Shown here: piece after piece, positions 1 to 10,478 of the stretch | How the letters are laid out: every line of letters starts with the position of its first letter | Numbering within the stretch: position 1 is the first letter of the stretch | Assembly (NCBI GenBank): GCA_023150095.1 | Contig: JAKLLO010000004.1 | Coordinates: forward strand, 18,907-82,906 | Source of the DNA: Zoogloea sp. | GTDB taxonomy: Bacteria; Pseudomonadota; Gammaproteobacteria; Burkholderiales; Rhodocyclaceae | Direction of reading: 5' to 3' | Length of the DNA stretch: 64,000 bases | Notes under the pieces: generated by a model | Seen by the model: only the letters and a program-made list of their open reading frames with translations | Databases searched by the model: none | What the model was told of the DNA's origin: nothing | Program-made: the position numbers and the translations under genes

Positions 1-561
1 GAATTTGTCGCCCAGGGGCACCACGGCGGCGGCCTGCAGCGCGAACTTCCAGCGGTTCTCGCCGAAGGGGTTGAGGGCCCGCTGCGGGTCGTACTTGCCG
101 GTGGGCAGCCACAGCCACGGGGTGATGCCGAAGGAGCGCCGGGCGGGGTCGTCCTTGAGCAGGAAAATGGTGGAGGCGAGGATCAGGTCGCCCACGCCAT
201 TGGCCACGTCCAGCCCGCCCAGGTCGCCGCCGGTGCGCACCTGGCCGAAGGGCAGCAGGAACTGCGGGGCGACGGTGACGCCGCCCACATCCACGTATTT
301 CACGCCCCGCGCGATGCCCACGTCCACGTCGAGATCGGCATTGCCGGACACCTTGTGCCCGCCGGAATACAGGGATTTGCCCGACGCGTGCTGGTAGTAG
401 AGCAGCGCGAGTCCGGTGCCGGGCGGCAGGTAGGTGTAGTCGCCGGGGTCGACGGCGACCGCGTGGGAAACGCGGGGCAGCGTGGCGGCGATCAGGCTGG
501 CGGCGAGTAGCGCGCCGATGGGCCGCCGCCGGGCGGGGGCGTGGCAGAGGGATGCGTTCAT
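1..561 (-). CDS. Phenol_MetA-type (SphA/meta-pathway) outer membrane protein, 3' part outside window
   Basis: Reverse-strand ORF open to the window edge: MNASLCHAPARRRPIGALLAASLIAATLPRVSHAVAVDPGDYTYLPPGTGLALLYYQHASG...; signal peptide and GDYTYLPPGT motif typical of the family. Confidence 0.7.
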   Translation of the reverse strand, partial: MNASLCHAPARRRPIGALLAASLIAATLPRVSHAVAVDPGDYTYLPPGTGLALLYYQHASGKSLYSGGHKVSGNADLDVDVGIARGVKYVDVGGVTVAPQFLLPFGQVRTGGDLGGLDVANGVGDLILASTIFLLKDDPARRSFGITPWLWLPTGKYDPQRALNPFGENRWKFALQAAAVVPLGDKF

Positions 562-923
562 GGGGATCTCCTTTGATGTGGGGTTGGGCGGCCGGATGTG
601 CCCGGCCGTTTCTTCTTGATCGCACGAGACCCGGGCGCCTTCCGCCAGCCCTTTCCGCAACCTCGCCGGCATGCCATCGATCTTGTGCCGGGCCGATTCT
701 AATCACGCAAAAACAGGGGTTTGCGCCGCGCGGGCGGCTAAATCGGGCGATTTCCCGTTTCGTTCAAAAGATCGCCAAGGATCGACAAGATCACCAGCCG
801 GCCCAGCCCCTAGATTGTCTCCACGGCAGCGGCAGTCGCGGCTTTGCCCCCGACACCGCACCGCTTCCAGCGGCTTTCCCCCTCCCGGGGCCGGCCACAC
901 CACAAGAAAGTGAAGGAGACAAG

Positions 924-2576
924 ATGAGCACGAATAGCCCCCAGCCGACCCGCACCCCCGCCGCCACCGACGAGGTGACGCACCTGGACGCCCTCATCAT
1001 TGGCGCCGGCGTTGCCGGGCTGTATCAGCTGCACCGCCTGCGGGAGATGGGCATGAAGGTGCGCGCCTATGAAACCGGCACCGGCGTTGGCGGCACCTGG
1101 TACTGGAACCGCTACCCCGGCGCGCGCTTCGATTCCCAGGCCGAGATCTACCAGTACTGGTTCTCGGAGGAGCTGTACAAATCCTGGCAGCCCTCCGAGC
1201 GCTTTCCGGCCCAGCCCGAGACCGAGCGCTGGCTCAACTACGTGGCCGACACCCTCGACCTGAAGAAGGACATCCAGTTCAGCACCCGGATCGCCTCGGC
1301 CCATTTCGACGAGGCCAACGACCTGTGGCGGATCGAGACCGCCGCCGGCGAGAAGATCACCGCCCAGTTCCTGATCGCCTGCTGCGGCATGCTGTCGGCG
1401 CCGCTGTCCGACCGCTTCCCGGGCCAGGCCAGCTTCAAGGGCCAGATCTTCCACACCGGCCTGTGGCCGAAGGAGCCGGTGGACCTGAAGGGCAAGCGCG
1501 TGGCGGTGGTGGGCACCGGCGCGACGGGCATCCAGGTGATCCAGACCATCGCGCCGGAGGTGGGCTCGATGAAGGTCTTCGTGCGCACGCCCCAGTACGT
1601 GATCCCCATGCGCAACCCCAAGTATTCCGGGGCGGACTGGGAGAAGTGGGGCTCGCGCTTCCATGAACTCAAGGCCCGCGTGCGCAGCACCTTCGCCGGC
1701 TTCGACTACGACTTCGACGCCGGCCCGTGGGCCGAGAAGACGCCGGAAGAGCGCACCGCGGTGCTGGAGAAGCTGTGGGAGGACGGCTCCCTCGCCCTGT
1801 GGCTGGCGTCCTTCCCCGAGATGTTCTTCGACGAGGAAGTGAGCGAGGAGGTGTCGGTGTTCGTCCGCGCCAAGATGCGCGAGCGCCTCCAGCACAACCC
1901 CGAACTGTGCGACCTGCTGATCCCCACCGAATACGGCTTTGGCACCCACCGCGTGCCGCTGGAGAACAAGTATCTGGAGGTGTACCTGCAGCCCAACGTG
2001 ACCGCCGTGGACTGCCGCACGGTGCCCATCGAGCGCGTGGTGCCCGAGGGCATCCAGACCGCCGACGGGGTGATCCATGAAGCGGACGTGATCATCCTCG
2101 CGGTGGGCTTCGACGCAGGCTCCGGCGCCCTCACCCGGATCGACATCCGCGGCCGCGACGGGCGCTCCCTGAAGGCCGAATGGGGCCAGGAGATCCGCAC
2201 CGCGATGGGCCTGCAGGTGCACGGCTACCCCAACCTGTTCACCACCGGCGCACCGCTCGCCCCGTCCGCCGCCCTGTGCAACATGACCACCTGCCTGCAA
2301 CAACAGGTGGACTGGATCACCGACTGCATCGACTACGCCCGCCGCAACGGCAAGAAGGTGGTCGAGGCCACCGAATCGCTGCAGGACGAATGGGTCCAGC
2401 ACCACGACGAGACCGCCGCCAAGACCCTGGTGGTCAAGACCGACTCCTGGTACATGGGCTCCAATGTGGAAGGCAAGCCCCGGCGGCTGATCTCGTACAT
2501 CGGCGGGGTGGGTACCTACAATCAGAAGTGCGACCAGCTGGCGAGCCAGGGCTACCCCGGCTTCGAGATGCGCTGA
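924..2576 (+). CDS. Flavin-containing Baeyer-Villiger monooxygenase
   Basis: ATG at 924 after GAAGGAGA; GAGVAGLY FAD motif, GTWYWNRYPGARFDSQAEIYQYWFSEEL, second Rossmann GTGATGIQVIQ. Confidence 0.9.
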   Translation: MSTNSPQPTRTPAATDEVTHLDALIIGAGVAGLYQLHRLREMGMKVRAYETGTGVGGTWYWNRYPGARFDSQAEIYQYWFSEELYKSWQPSERFPAQPETERWLNYVADTLDLKKDIQFSTRIASAHFDEANDLWRIETAAGEKITAQFLIACCGMLSAPLSDRFPGQASFKGQIFHTGLWPKEPVDLKGKRVAVVGTGATGIQVIQTIAPEVGSMKVFVRTPQYVIPMRNPKYSGADWEKWGSRFHELKARVRSTFAGFDYDFDAGPWAEKTPEERTAVLEKLWEDGSLALWLASFPEMFFDEEVSEEVSVFVRAKMRERLQHNPELCDLLIPTEYGFGTHRVPLENKYLEVYLQPNVTAVDCRTVPIERVVPEGIQTADGVIHEADVIILAVGFDAGSGALTRIDIRGRDGRSLKAEWGQEIRTAMGLQVHGYPNLFTTGAPLAPSAALCNMTTCLQQQVDWITDCIDYARRNGKKVVEATESLQDEWVQHHDETAAKTLVVKTDSWYMGSNVEGKPRRLISYIGGVGTYNQKCDQLASQGYPGFEMR

Positions 2577-2599
2577 GCCAACCGGAAAGGACATCCACC

Positions 2600-3367
2600 A
2601 TGAACCGACTTTCCGGCAAGGCCGCCGTCATCACCGGCGGCGGCAACGGCCTGGGCGCAGCGATCGCCCAGCGCATGGCTGACGAGGGCGCCGCCATTGC
2701 GGTGCTCGACCGCGACCCGAACGGCCGCGCGGTGGCCGAACGCATCGCCGCGGGCGGCGGGCGGGCGCTCTTCGTGCAGACCGACGTCACCGACGAAGCC
2801 CAGGTCAGCGCCGCCATGCGCGCCACCTTCGAAGCCTTCGGGCGCCTCGACGTGCTGGTGAACAACGCCGGCATCGAAGGCGAGAACGTGCCCACCGACC
2901 GCCTCTCCCTGGCCGAGTGGAACCGCGTGATGGCCGTCGATGCGACCGCCGTCTTCCTCTGCACCAAGCACGTCATCCCCTACCTGCGCCAGGCGGGCGG
3001 CGGCTCGGTGATCAACATCTCGTCGATCTACGGCATCGTCGGGGGCGGCGACATCCCGCCCTACCACGCGGCCAAGGGCGCCGTACGCTGCATGAGCAAG
3101 AACGACGCGCTCACCTACGCCAGCGAGCGCATCCGGGTGAACTCGATCCATCCGGGCTTCATCTTCACGGCGCTGGTGGACCGCTACGTGCACGACGCCG
3201 GCCTGGAGCGCAGCGCCGCCAAGGCCAGCCTCGACGCCCTGCATCCGCTGGGCGGCACCGGCACCCCGGACGACATCGCCTGGGGCGCGGTCTACCTGGC
3301 GTCGGACGAGTCGCGCTGGGTGACCGGCGCCGAGCTGGTCATCGACGGCGGCTACACCGCGCGCTGA
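2600..3367 (+). CDS. SDR family oxidoreductase
   Basis: GGGNGLGAAIA cofactor motif, NNAG, YHAAK catalytic motif. Confidence 0.9.
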   Translation: MNRLSGKAAVITGGGNGLGAAIAQRMADEGAAIAVLDRDPNGRAVAERIAAGGGRALFVQTDVTDEAQVSAAMRATFEAFGRLDVLVNNAGIEGENVPTDRLSLAEWNRVMAVDATAVFLCTKHVIPYLRQAGGGSVINISSIYGIVGGGDIPPYHAAKGAVRCMSKNDALTYASERIRVNSIHPGFIFTALVDRYVHDAGLERSAAKASLDALHPLGGTGTPDDIAWGAVYLASDESRWVTGAELVIDGGYTAR

Positions 3368-3426
3368 GCCCCCACCCCGCACCACCGGCCGCCCCGCGCG
3401 GCCGGCACCCACCGGAGGAAATCGAC

Positions 3427-4467
3427 ATGAACAACTATTACAGCCAGGACAACCACGGTCCGTTCAAGACCATCAACATCGGCACGCTGGAGCTGGAGGA
3501 AGGCGGCGTGCTGCCCGACTGCACCCTCGCCGTGGCCACCCACGGCACCCTCAACGCCGCCCGGGACAACGCGATCCTGGTGCCCACCTGGTATTCCGGC
3601 ACCAGCAAGATCATGGAGCAGGTGTACATCGGCCCGGGCCACGCCCTCGACCCGACGCGCTACTTCATCATCGTGGTGAACCAGATCGGCAGCGGCCTGT
3701 CCCTGTCGCCGAGCAACGCGCCCGCGGCGATTGCCGGGCCGAACTTTCCGAAGGTGCGCATCGGCGACGACGTGCGCGCCCAGCACCGGCTGCTCACCGA
3801 ACACTTCGGCATCCAGCGCCTGGCGCTGGTGGTGGGCGGCTCGATGGGCGCCCAGCAGACCTACGAATGGGCGGTGCGCTACCCGGACATGGTCGAGCGC
3901 GCCGCGCCCATCGCCGGCACCGCCTGCAACACCGAGCACGACTTCGTGTTCGCCGAAACCCTGATCGAGGCGATCACCTCCGACCCGGGTTTCCGCAACG
4001 GCGACTATTCATCGGCGGCCGAGGTGGCGGCGGGCCTCAAACGCCACGCCAAGCTGTGGACGGTGATGGGCTGGAGCACGGAGTTCTTCCGCTGCGGGCG
4101 CCACCGGGTGCTCGGCTTCGAGTCGATGCAGGCCTTCGTGGATCAGTTCATGACCGGCTACTTCGGGCCGATGGACCCGAACAACCTGCTCGCCATGGCC
4201 TGGAAGTGGCAGCGCGGCGACGTGAGCCGCCACACCGGCGGCAACCTGGCCGAAGCCCTGGGCCGCATCAAGGCTAAAACCTATGTGATGCCGATCAGCC
4301 ACGACATGTTCTTTCCGCCCAGCGACTGCGTGGCCGAACAGCAGCTGATCCCGAACAGCGAGTTCCGTCCCGTGAGCAGCATTGACGGCCACCTCGCCCT
4401 GTTCGGCACCGACGCCCACGCCATCGCCGAAATGGACAGCCATCTGCGGGAACTCCTCGCCAGCTAG
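3427..4467 (+). CDS. Alpha/beta fold hydrolase, homoserine O-acetyltransferase (MetX)-like family
   Basis: MNNYYSQDNHGPFKTINIGTLELEEGG...; nucleophile elbow GGSMGAQQTYEW; C-terminal DGHLALFG. Confidence 0.8.
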   Translation: MNNYYSQDNHGPFKTINIGTLELEEGGVLPDCTLAVATHGTLNAARDNAILVPTWYSGTSKIMEQVYIGPGHALDPTRYFIIVVNQIGSGLSLSPSNAPAAIAGPNFPKVRIGDDVRAQHRLLTEHFGIQRLALVVGGSMGAQQTYEWAVRYPDMVERAAPIAGTACNTEHDFVFAETLIEAITSDPGFRNGDYSSAAEVAAGLKRHAKLWTVMGWSTEFFRCGRHRVLGFESMQAFVDQFMTGYFGPMDPNNLLAMAWKWQRGDVSRHTGGNLAEALGRIKAKTYVMPISHDMFFPPSDCVAEQQLIPNSEFRPVSSIDGHLALFGTDAHAIAEMDSHLRELLAS

Positions 4468-4542
4468 AACCGCCTCCGAAAGGTGTCGTCGTCCTTCAGC
4501 AGGGACGATGACGACACCGGCGCTCCCCGCGGGTGCCTTTGC

Positions 4543-4575
4543 GGCGCATCAGGGCAACCTGATGCGCCATTTTTT
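4543..4575 (+). terminator. Rho-independent terminator
   Basis: GGCGCATCAGG-GCAA-CCTGATGCGCC followed by ATTTTTT; perfect 11-bp stem with GNRA-type loop. Confidence 0.85.
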
Positions 4576-4628
4576 GCGTGGAGCTGCGTGGGTTAGGGTT
4601 TGGGTGAACGCGGGGCCCGGACGTTGCG

Positions 4629-5516
4629 TCAGGCGCCGCCGTCCTTCTTCAGCCGGGCCGGCGTGGTGCCCAGCCGCGCCCGCATCACGCGGGTCATGTG
4701 GGCCTGGTCGGCAAAGCCGCACATGGCTGCCACCTCCTTGATGGCCAGCCCGCGGGTGGCGAGCAGGCGCGCGGCCCGCTCGACCCGCCGCATCATCACG
4801 AACTCGTAGGGCGAACAGCCCATCGAGGCGCGGAAGTGCTTGGTGAAGGTCCAGATCCCGAGCCCGAGGGTCTCGGCCATCTGCTCGATGGTGATGCCTT
4901 CGTGCAGATGGGATTCGACGAACTCCTCGAGCCGCCGCACCCGGCTGGGCGACAGCGGGCCGGCGGGCATCTCGTCGCGGAAGGTGAAGCGCGCGTACTT
5001 GCGGAACAGATGCACCGCCAGCTGGATCGACAGCGCCTCCACGTAGAGGCTGCCGCCCAGCCCGCGCTGGCGCGCCTCGAGGGTGATTGAATCGACGATC
5101 TGCGTGACCACCGGGTCCTGCCCCTGCAGCACGTCGTGCAGCCGCACCTCGGCCACGCTGCGCTCGGTGACGTCGGAGGCCACCCGGGCCATCAGGGCTT
5201 CGGAGAGATAGGTGTGGGAGACCTCGATACACTGGGTCCAGTGCCAATGGGACGACTCGGAGCGGGTGAGCAGCGAGAAATCGCCGGGCGTGCAGCGCTT
5301 GCGGCTCCAGCGCCCCTCGACGCAGCGGTCCATCGGCGTGACGCCCGCGTGGTAGCGCACCACCATGAAGTGATCCATCGGCGGGATCGGCACGTCGAGC
5401 CCGGTGTAGCGGTAGGCCCGGTGCCCGACGTTCTTCCAGCCCAGACCGTCGCTCGACGAGGTGATCCGGCCTGGCACCCAGGTGGGCAAGTCCCGCGGAG
5501 AAATCAGGTTAGCCAT
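4629..5516 (-). CDS. AraC family transcriptional regulator
   Basis: C-terminal double HTH: GITIEQMAETLGLGIWTFTKHFRASMGCSPYEFVMMRRVERAARLLATRGLAIKEVAAMCGFADQAHMTRVMRARLGTTPARL. Confidence 0.9.
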   Translation of the reverse strand: MANLISPRDLPTWVPGRITSSSDGLGWKNVGHRAYRYTGLDVPIPPMDHFMVVRYHAGVTPMDRCVEGRWSRKRCTPGDFSLLTRSESSHWHWTQCIEVSHTYLSEALMARVASDVTERSVAEVRLHDVLQGQDPVVTQIVDSITLEARQRGLGGSLYVEALSIQLAVHLFRKYARFTFRDEMPAGPLSPSRVRRLEEFVESHLHEGITIEQMAETLGLGIWTFTKHFRASMGCSPYEFVMMRRVERAARLLATRGLAIKEVAAMCGFADQAHMTRVMRARLGTTPARLKKDGGA

Positions 5517-5790
5517 CGCGCGATTGCTTCAATAACGAAACCGGAGAGCCAGGGGAATGGGTTCAGGGGCTGCGCCCTGGAGTTGCAATCATACAAATAT
5601 TATTTAAATGACTGAATAAAATTAAGTGATTGCGACGCACGCGGGGCGACAGGCCGCGGGGCGCAGCCGCAGGGCCTTGGCAGGCTGGCAGATGAAGCGG
5701 GGTCGAAGGGGAGCGGGCCGCCGGAGGGCACCGGCGGGGGGGGTGGACTGAGGGGGGGGTGGGCGACTGAAGTCGCCCCTACGGTCGCCC

Positions 5791-6516
5791 CTACAGAAGG
5801 CCGACCTTGACCATCTTGCGGCGCAGGAAGGCGATCTGGGTTTGCAGCGACAGGCCTTTCGGGCACACGTCGTGGCAGCCAAGGAGGCTCATGCAGCCGA
5901 ACACCCCGGTGTCGTCGCCGATGAGTTCATAGAAGTCGTCGTCGCTGCGGGTGTCCCGCGGGTCGAGGCGGAAGCGGGCGATCTTGTTGAGGCCGACGGC
6001 GCCCACGAAGTCGGGGCGCATCTGCGCCGTGCCGCAGCCGGCGATGCAGCAGCCGCATTCGATGCAGCGGTCGAGCTCGTAGATGGCTTCGGCGAGGGCC
6101 GGGTCCATCCGGGCCTCTACCGCCGTGAGGGCGGTTTCTTCCTGGCTGTGGATCCAGGTTTCGAGGCGTTCGGCGGTGCCGCGCATCCACTTGCCGGTGT
6201 TCACCGACAGATCGCCGATCAGCTCGAACACCGGCAGCGGGGCCAGGGTGATGAGGGGGTCGAGATCGCGGGTGAGGCAGCGGCACGCCAGGGTGGGCTT
6301 GCCGTTGACGAGCATGGCGCAGCTGCCGCAGATGCCGGCGCGGCACACGAAGTCGAACTGCAGCGAGGGGTCGAGGCGCTCGCGGACTTCGCCCAGGGCG
6401 AGGAAGAGGGTCATGCCCTCGGCCTCTTCGACGAGGAAATCCTGCCAGTGGGGGGCGATGCCCTCGCCCGGGCTGCTGCGCAGGATGCGCAGGGTGAGGC
6501 TGCGGGGGGCGGTCAT
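5791..6516 (-). CDS. frdB: Succinate dehydrogenase/fumarate reductase iron-sulfur subunit
   Basis: 2Fe-2S motif CRAGICGSCAM...C plus CIECGCCIAGC and CHDVCPKG clusters. Confidence 0.88.
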   Translation of the reverse strand: MTAPRSLTLRILRSSPGEGIAPHWQDFLVEEAEGMTLFLALGEVRERLDPSLQFDFVCRAGICGSCAMLVNGKPTLACRCLTRDLDPLITLAPLPVFELIGDLSVNTGKWMRGTAERLETWIHSQEETALTAVEARMDPALAEAIYELDRCIECGCCIAGCGTAQMRPDFVGAVGLNKIARFRLDPRDTRSDDDFYELIGDDTGVFGCMSLLGCHDVCPKGLSLQTQIAFLRRKMVKVGLL

Positions 6517-6541
6517 GGCGGGGCCTTTCGCGGGGGCGGGC

Positions 6542-6871
6542 TCAGTGGCCGCCGCGCACGGGGATGCGCATGCCGTCCCAGCCTTCGGCGTGGATGCCGG
6601 GGGCCACGGCAATGTCGCGGCCCAGATCACGGACGAAGGCGGTGCACGGCACGCCGGGCACGCCGTTGATGGTGACGCTGCAGGTGTTGCAGGCGCCGGA
6701 GTGGCACATGAAGCCGTCGGCCCAGGTGGGCGGCAGCGCGCCCTTGGCCTGCTTGATGGCGCCCAGCAGGGTCATGTCGGGGGTTTCGACGATCTCGACC
6801 GGGGTGGAGCCGCCGGTGAGGGTGCGCAGATGGAGGGTGACAGTGCGGACGTGGGACATGGGAGCGTTCAT
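6542..6871 (-). CDS. 2Fe-2S ferredoxin-like protein inserted between frdA and frdB
   Basis: [21 protein letters not shown]...[26 protein letters not shown]; plant-type 2Fe-2S ligand spacing, no C-terminal 4Fe-4S/3Fe-4S domain. Confidence 0.8.
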   Translation of the reverse strand: MNAPMSHVRTVTLHLRTLTGGSTPVEIVETPDMTLLGAIKQAKGALPPTWADGFMCHSGACNTCSVTINGVPGVPCTAFVRDLGRDIAVAPGIHAEGWDGMRIPVRGGH

Positions 6872-8847
6872 GGTGTGGCGTCTCCGGGCCTTTCGTTGCG
6901 GCCCCGGTAGCGTTCCGGGAGCAGGTGGTCGAAGGGCATCAGGGCGTGTTGCAGGGTGTATCGGTCGGCGTGGCCGAAGGCTTTGCGAATGGCGTTGATC
7001 TCGTCCGCGCGGACGGCCGTGGCCGGGTGTTCGATGGCGTTGCGGGCGCCGTAGCCGCGCCAGCCGGGGGGCAGTTCCATGGCGGCCACGTCCAGGACTT
7101 CCCAGGCGAGGGTCGGCAGGGTGTCGTCGCCGTGCCAGGTGGCGAGGGTGCGCTTGAGCCAGTGGGCGTCGTCGCGGGCGGGGTAGTCCTCGCGGAAGTG
7201 GGCGCCGCGGCTTTCGGTGCGGGTGAGCGCGCCGTGGGCGACGCACAGGGCGAGCTTGAGCATCTTCTGCACCCGGTAGGCGGCCACCAGTTCGGGGTTG
7301 CTGCCGGGGCGGCGGGTGGCGATGCCGATGTAGCGGCTCTTCTCCAGCAGTTGCTGGAGTTCGCTCACCGCGGATTCGAGCAGATCGCCGCGGCGGAAGA
7401 TGCCCACCTTCTCGGTCATGATGTCCTGCATCCGTCGTGTGATGTCGGCGGCGCTTTCGCTTCCGTTGCCATGCAGCAAAGTGTCGAGCTTTGCCTGCTC
7501 CCGTTCGAGGAACTCCCGCACGAGGGCGGTGGAGACATGCAGATCGCCTGCGTCGGATTCCACGAAGTCGGCCATCTTCTCGCCGACGATCATGCCGGCG
7601 ACCACCGTCTCGGCCACCGAGTTGCCGCCCAGCCGGTTGAAGCCATGGAGATCCCAGCAGGCGGCCTCGCCGCAGGCAAACAGGCCGGTGAGGCCGCGGG
7701 CGTGGCCGGCGGCGTCGGTGCGGATGCCGCCCATCGAGTAATGCTGGGCCGGCCGCACCGGGATCAGGTCGCGGGCCGGGTCGATGCCCAGGAAGTGCTG
7801 GCAAATCTCCTTCACCTCGCGCAGGCGCCCGTCGATGTGGGCCTTGCCGAGCAGGGTGATGTCCAGCCACAGGTGCTCGCCAAAGCGGGTCTTCACCCCG
7901 TGGCCGGCGCGGATGTGTTCTTCCATGCGCCGCGACACCACATCGCGAGAGGCCAGCTCGCGCTTTTCGGGCTCGTAGTCGGGCATGAAGCGGTGGCCGT
8001 TGGCGTCCCGCAGCAGCCCGCCGTCGCCCCGGCAGCCTTCGGTGACGAGGATGCCGGCGGGGAAGATGGTGGTGGGGTGAAACTGCACCGCCTCCATGTT
8101 GCCCAGCGGCACCACGCCGGTTTCCAGCGCGATGGCGGCACCGATGCCTTCGTTGATGACGGCGTTGGAGCTCACCCGGTAGATCCGCCCGAAGCCGCCG
8201 GTGGCGATGCAGGTGGCCTTGGCCACATAGGCCGAGAGCTCGCCAGTGACGAGATCGCGCACGATGGCGCCGTGGCAGCGGCTGCCGTCGTGGATCAGCG
8301 CGATGGCCTCGGTGCGCTCATGCACCGGGATGCTCTCTGCCACGGCCTGGTCGGAGACCGCGTAAAGCATGGCGTGGCCCGTGCCATCCGAGACGAAGCA
8401 GGTGCGCCACTTTTTGGTGCCGCCAAAATCCCGGGCGGCGATGAGGCCGTGCATCGCGGCGGGCTCGGTGAGCGTTACCCGCTGGCCGTCCATCACCACC
8501 TCGCGGGGGCCGGCCTGGATGCGGTTCCACGGAACGCCCCAGGCGGCGAGCTCGCGCACAGCCTGGGGGGCGGTGTGCACGAAGAGGCGCGCCACCTCCT
8601 GGTCGCAGCCCCAGTCGGAGCCGCGGACGGTGTCTTCAAAGTGCACGTCCTCGTTATCGCCGGCGCCCATCGCGGTGTTGCCGAGGCTGGCCTGCATGCC
8701 GCCCTGGGCCGCGGCGGAGTGCGAGCGCTTGGGCGGCACGAGGCTCAGGATGATCACGTCGTGGCCGCGGCGTCGGGCGCCCACGGCGGCGCGCAGGCCC
8801 GCGAGGCCGCCGCCGATCACCAGCACGTCGGTGTAGTGGATGCGCAT
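6868..8847 (-). CDS. frdA: Succinate dehydrogenase/fumarate reductase flavoprotein subunit
   Basis: [35 protein letters not shown]...[14 protein letters not shown]...[21 protein letters not shown]. Confidence 0.92.
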   Translation of the reverse strand: MRIHYTDVLVIGGGLAGLRAAVGARRRGHDVIILSLVPPKRSHSAAAQGGMQASLGNTAMGAGDNEDVHFEDTVRGSDWGCDQEVARLFVHTAPQAVRELAAWGVPWNRIQAGPREVVMDGQRVTLTEPAAMHGLIAARDFGGTKKWRTCFVSDGTGHAMLYAVSDQAVAESIPVHERTEAIALIHDGSRCHGAIVRDLVTGELSAYVAKATCIATGGFGRIYRVSSNAVINEGIGAAIALETGVVPLGNMEAVQFHPTTIFPAGILVTEGCRGDGGLLRDANGHRFMPDYEPEKRELASRDVVSRRMEEHIRAGHGVKTRFGEHLWLDITLLGKAHIDGRLREVKEICQHFLGIDPARDLIPVRPAQHYSMGGIRTDAAGHARGLTGLFACGEAACWDLHGFNRLGGNSVAETVVAGMIVGEKMADFVESDAGDLHVSTALVREFLEREQAKLDTLLHGNGSESAADITRRMQDIMTEKVGIFRRGDLLESAVSELQQLLEKSRYIGIATRRPGSNPELVAAYRVQKMLKLALCVAHGALTRTESRGAHFREDYPARDDAHWLKRTLATWHGDDTLPTLAWEVLDVAAMELPPGWRGYGARNAIEHPATAVRADEINAIRKAFGHADRYTLQHALMPFDHLLPERYRGRNERPGDATP

Positions 8848-8849
8848 GG

Positions 8850-9680
8850 TCAGCCCCGGGCGGCCTTGGCCGCGGTGGGCACGTAGGGTTCGCCGGCCCG
8901 GTCGGCGTGGGCGATCCCCAGCTGCACGTAGGCCAGCAGGGTGACGAGGCCGAGGCCCACGAAGAACACGCTGAATGCCGTCTTCACCGCCCGCAGGCGG
9001 CGCCGGCTGGCGGCCGGGTCGCGCCCTTCGAGCCAGCCCCACTTGAGGGCCAGCCGGTACAGGCCGACGCTGCCGTGGAGCTCGACCGCGAACAGCAGCA
9101 GCAGGTAGAGCGGCCACATGGTGCCCGTCCAGATGCGGTCGGCGGATTCGTACGGGCCGATCAGCTCGGGATGCACCAGCATGCCGTAGAGGTGCACGGT
9201 GCCCAGGAAGAACAGCGCAAAGCCGGTCCACAGTTGCAGCCACCACAAGCCGGTATCGCTGTGGCGCAGCTGCCGGCGATGGGCGGCGAAGGCCTGATAT
9301 TGGCGCCAGTTGGCGGGAAACTTGCGCAGCGCCAGCCACGCGTGGCCAACGAAGACCGCCAGCACGACGCCCACCACGCACGACACGACCCACGGCTGGG
9401 GCGTGCCGAACAGCCAGCCGGCCTCGAAAAATCGTGCGACGGTGTAGAAGGCATCGTGGCTGATGAGGATGGACGACACGAAGAACATGTGGGCCACCAG
9501 AAAGACCGCCAGAAACAGCCCGGAGGCGCTCTGGAGCAGGTCGAGCCGGGCCGGCCAGCGGCTCTTCTTCAGGCGGCGGGCGGCGTGGGCGGGATGGGAA
9601 ACCGCAGCCGGAATGCCCGGAAGAGCCGGGGCGGCGGCGTCGGGCTGGAAGAGCCCGGTCTGTTCGATGGAACGCGTCAT
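8850..9680 (-). CDS. frdC: Fumarate reductase cytochrome b subunit (Wolinella FrdC-like, single diheme anchor)
   Basis: Multi-TM ORF with [26 protein letters not shown] and [13 protein letters not shown]; immediately upstream of frdA. Confidence 0.82.
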   Translation of the reverse strand: MTRSIEQTGLFQPDAAAPALPGIPAAVSHPAHAARRLKKSRWPARLDLLQSASGLFLAVFLVAHMFFVSSILISHDAFYTVARFFEAGWLFGTPQPWVVSCVVGVVLAVFVGHAWLALRKFPANWRQYQAFAAHRRQLRHSDTGLWWLQLWTGFALFFLGTVHLYGMLVHPELIGPYESADRIWTGTMWPLYLLLLFAVELHGSVGLYRLALKWGWLEGRDPAASRRRLRAVKTAFSVFFVGLGLVTLLAYVQLGIAHADRAGEPYVPTAAKAARG

Positions 9681-10025
9681 GATGAGGAGACCGCGGTGAA
9701 TCAACCACCAGCCGGCTGGTCATGGGGCACCTGCGCGGGGGACGCATCCCTCGCCCGGTGCGACACAACCCGAACCTGGGGTTCGAGCCGGCGCCTTGTC
9801 TCCTCTTTTTTTCTCTCTTGGGCTACAGCACTGATCGACGGCGTGAGTTCAAGCTAGTCCGTCTTTGGATATATTGCTGTGCACAATGCCGCGATTAACG
9901 GTCGGACACCGGCCGAATTGAGGGTTTTACGCTGGGGGCCACCGGAATCCGTTGTTTTTCGGCAACAGGAACGCCGGCGTGCCCGGGGTTACACTGGCGC
10001 CCTTCCCTTTCACACCCCACGCACC

Positions 10026-10475
10026 ATGCAAATCTGGATCGACGCCGACGCCTGCCCGGCCGTGGTCAAGGACATCATCTTCCGTGCCGCCGAGCGCCTG
10101 CAGATCCAGACCTTCGTGGTGGCCAACCGGCTGCTGCGCACGCCGCCGTCGCGCTTCATCCGGGCGATCCAGGTGCCTTCGGGCTTCGACGTGGCCGACG
10201 CCCACATCGTCGATACGCTGGCGGCGGGCGATCTGGTCATCACCGCCGACATTCCGCTGGCCGCCGCGGTGCTGGAACGCCAGGCCCACGCCCTCAACCC
10301 GCGGGGCGAGATGTACACCGCGGCCAACATCGCCGAGCGGCTGTCGATGCGGAATTTTCTGGAAGAGCTGCGCAGCAGCGGGGTGCAGACCGGCGGCCCG
10401 GCGGCCTTCAGCCAGGCCGACCGGCAGGCCTTCGGGGCTGCGCTGGACCGCTTTCTGGCCAGGGCGACGCGCTGA
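10026..10475 (+). CDS. YaiI/YqxD family protein (DUF188)
   Basis: [37 protein letters not shown]...[12 protein letters not shown]. Confidence 0.92.
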   Translation: MQIWIDADACPAVVKDIIFRAAERLQIQTFVVANRLLRTPPSRFIRAIQVPSGFDVADAHIVDTLAAGDLVITADIPLAAAVLERQAHALNPRGEMYTAANIAERLSMRNFLEELRSSGVQTGGPAAFSQADRQAFGAALDRFLARATR

Positions 10476-10478
10476 ACC

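Noticed and set aside
810-2594. 594-aa minus-strand ORF opposite the BVMO
   Set aside because: His/Gly/Val-rich shadow ORF without recognisable domain
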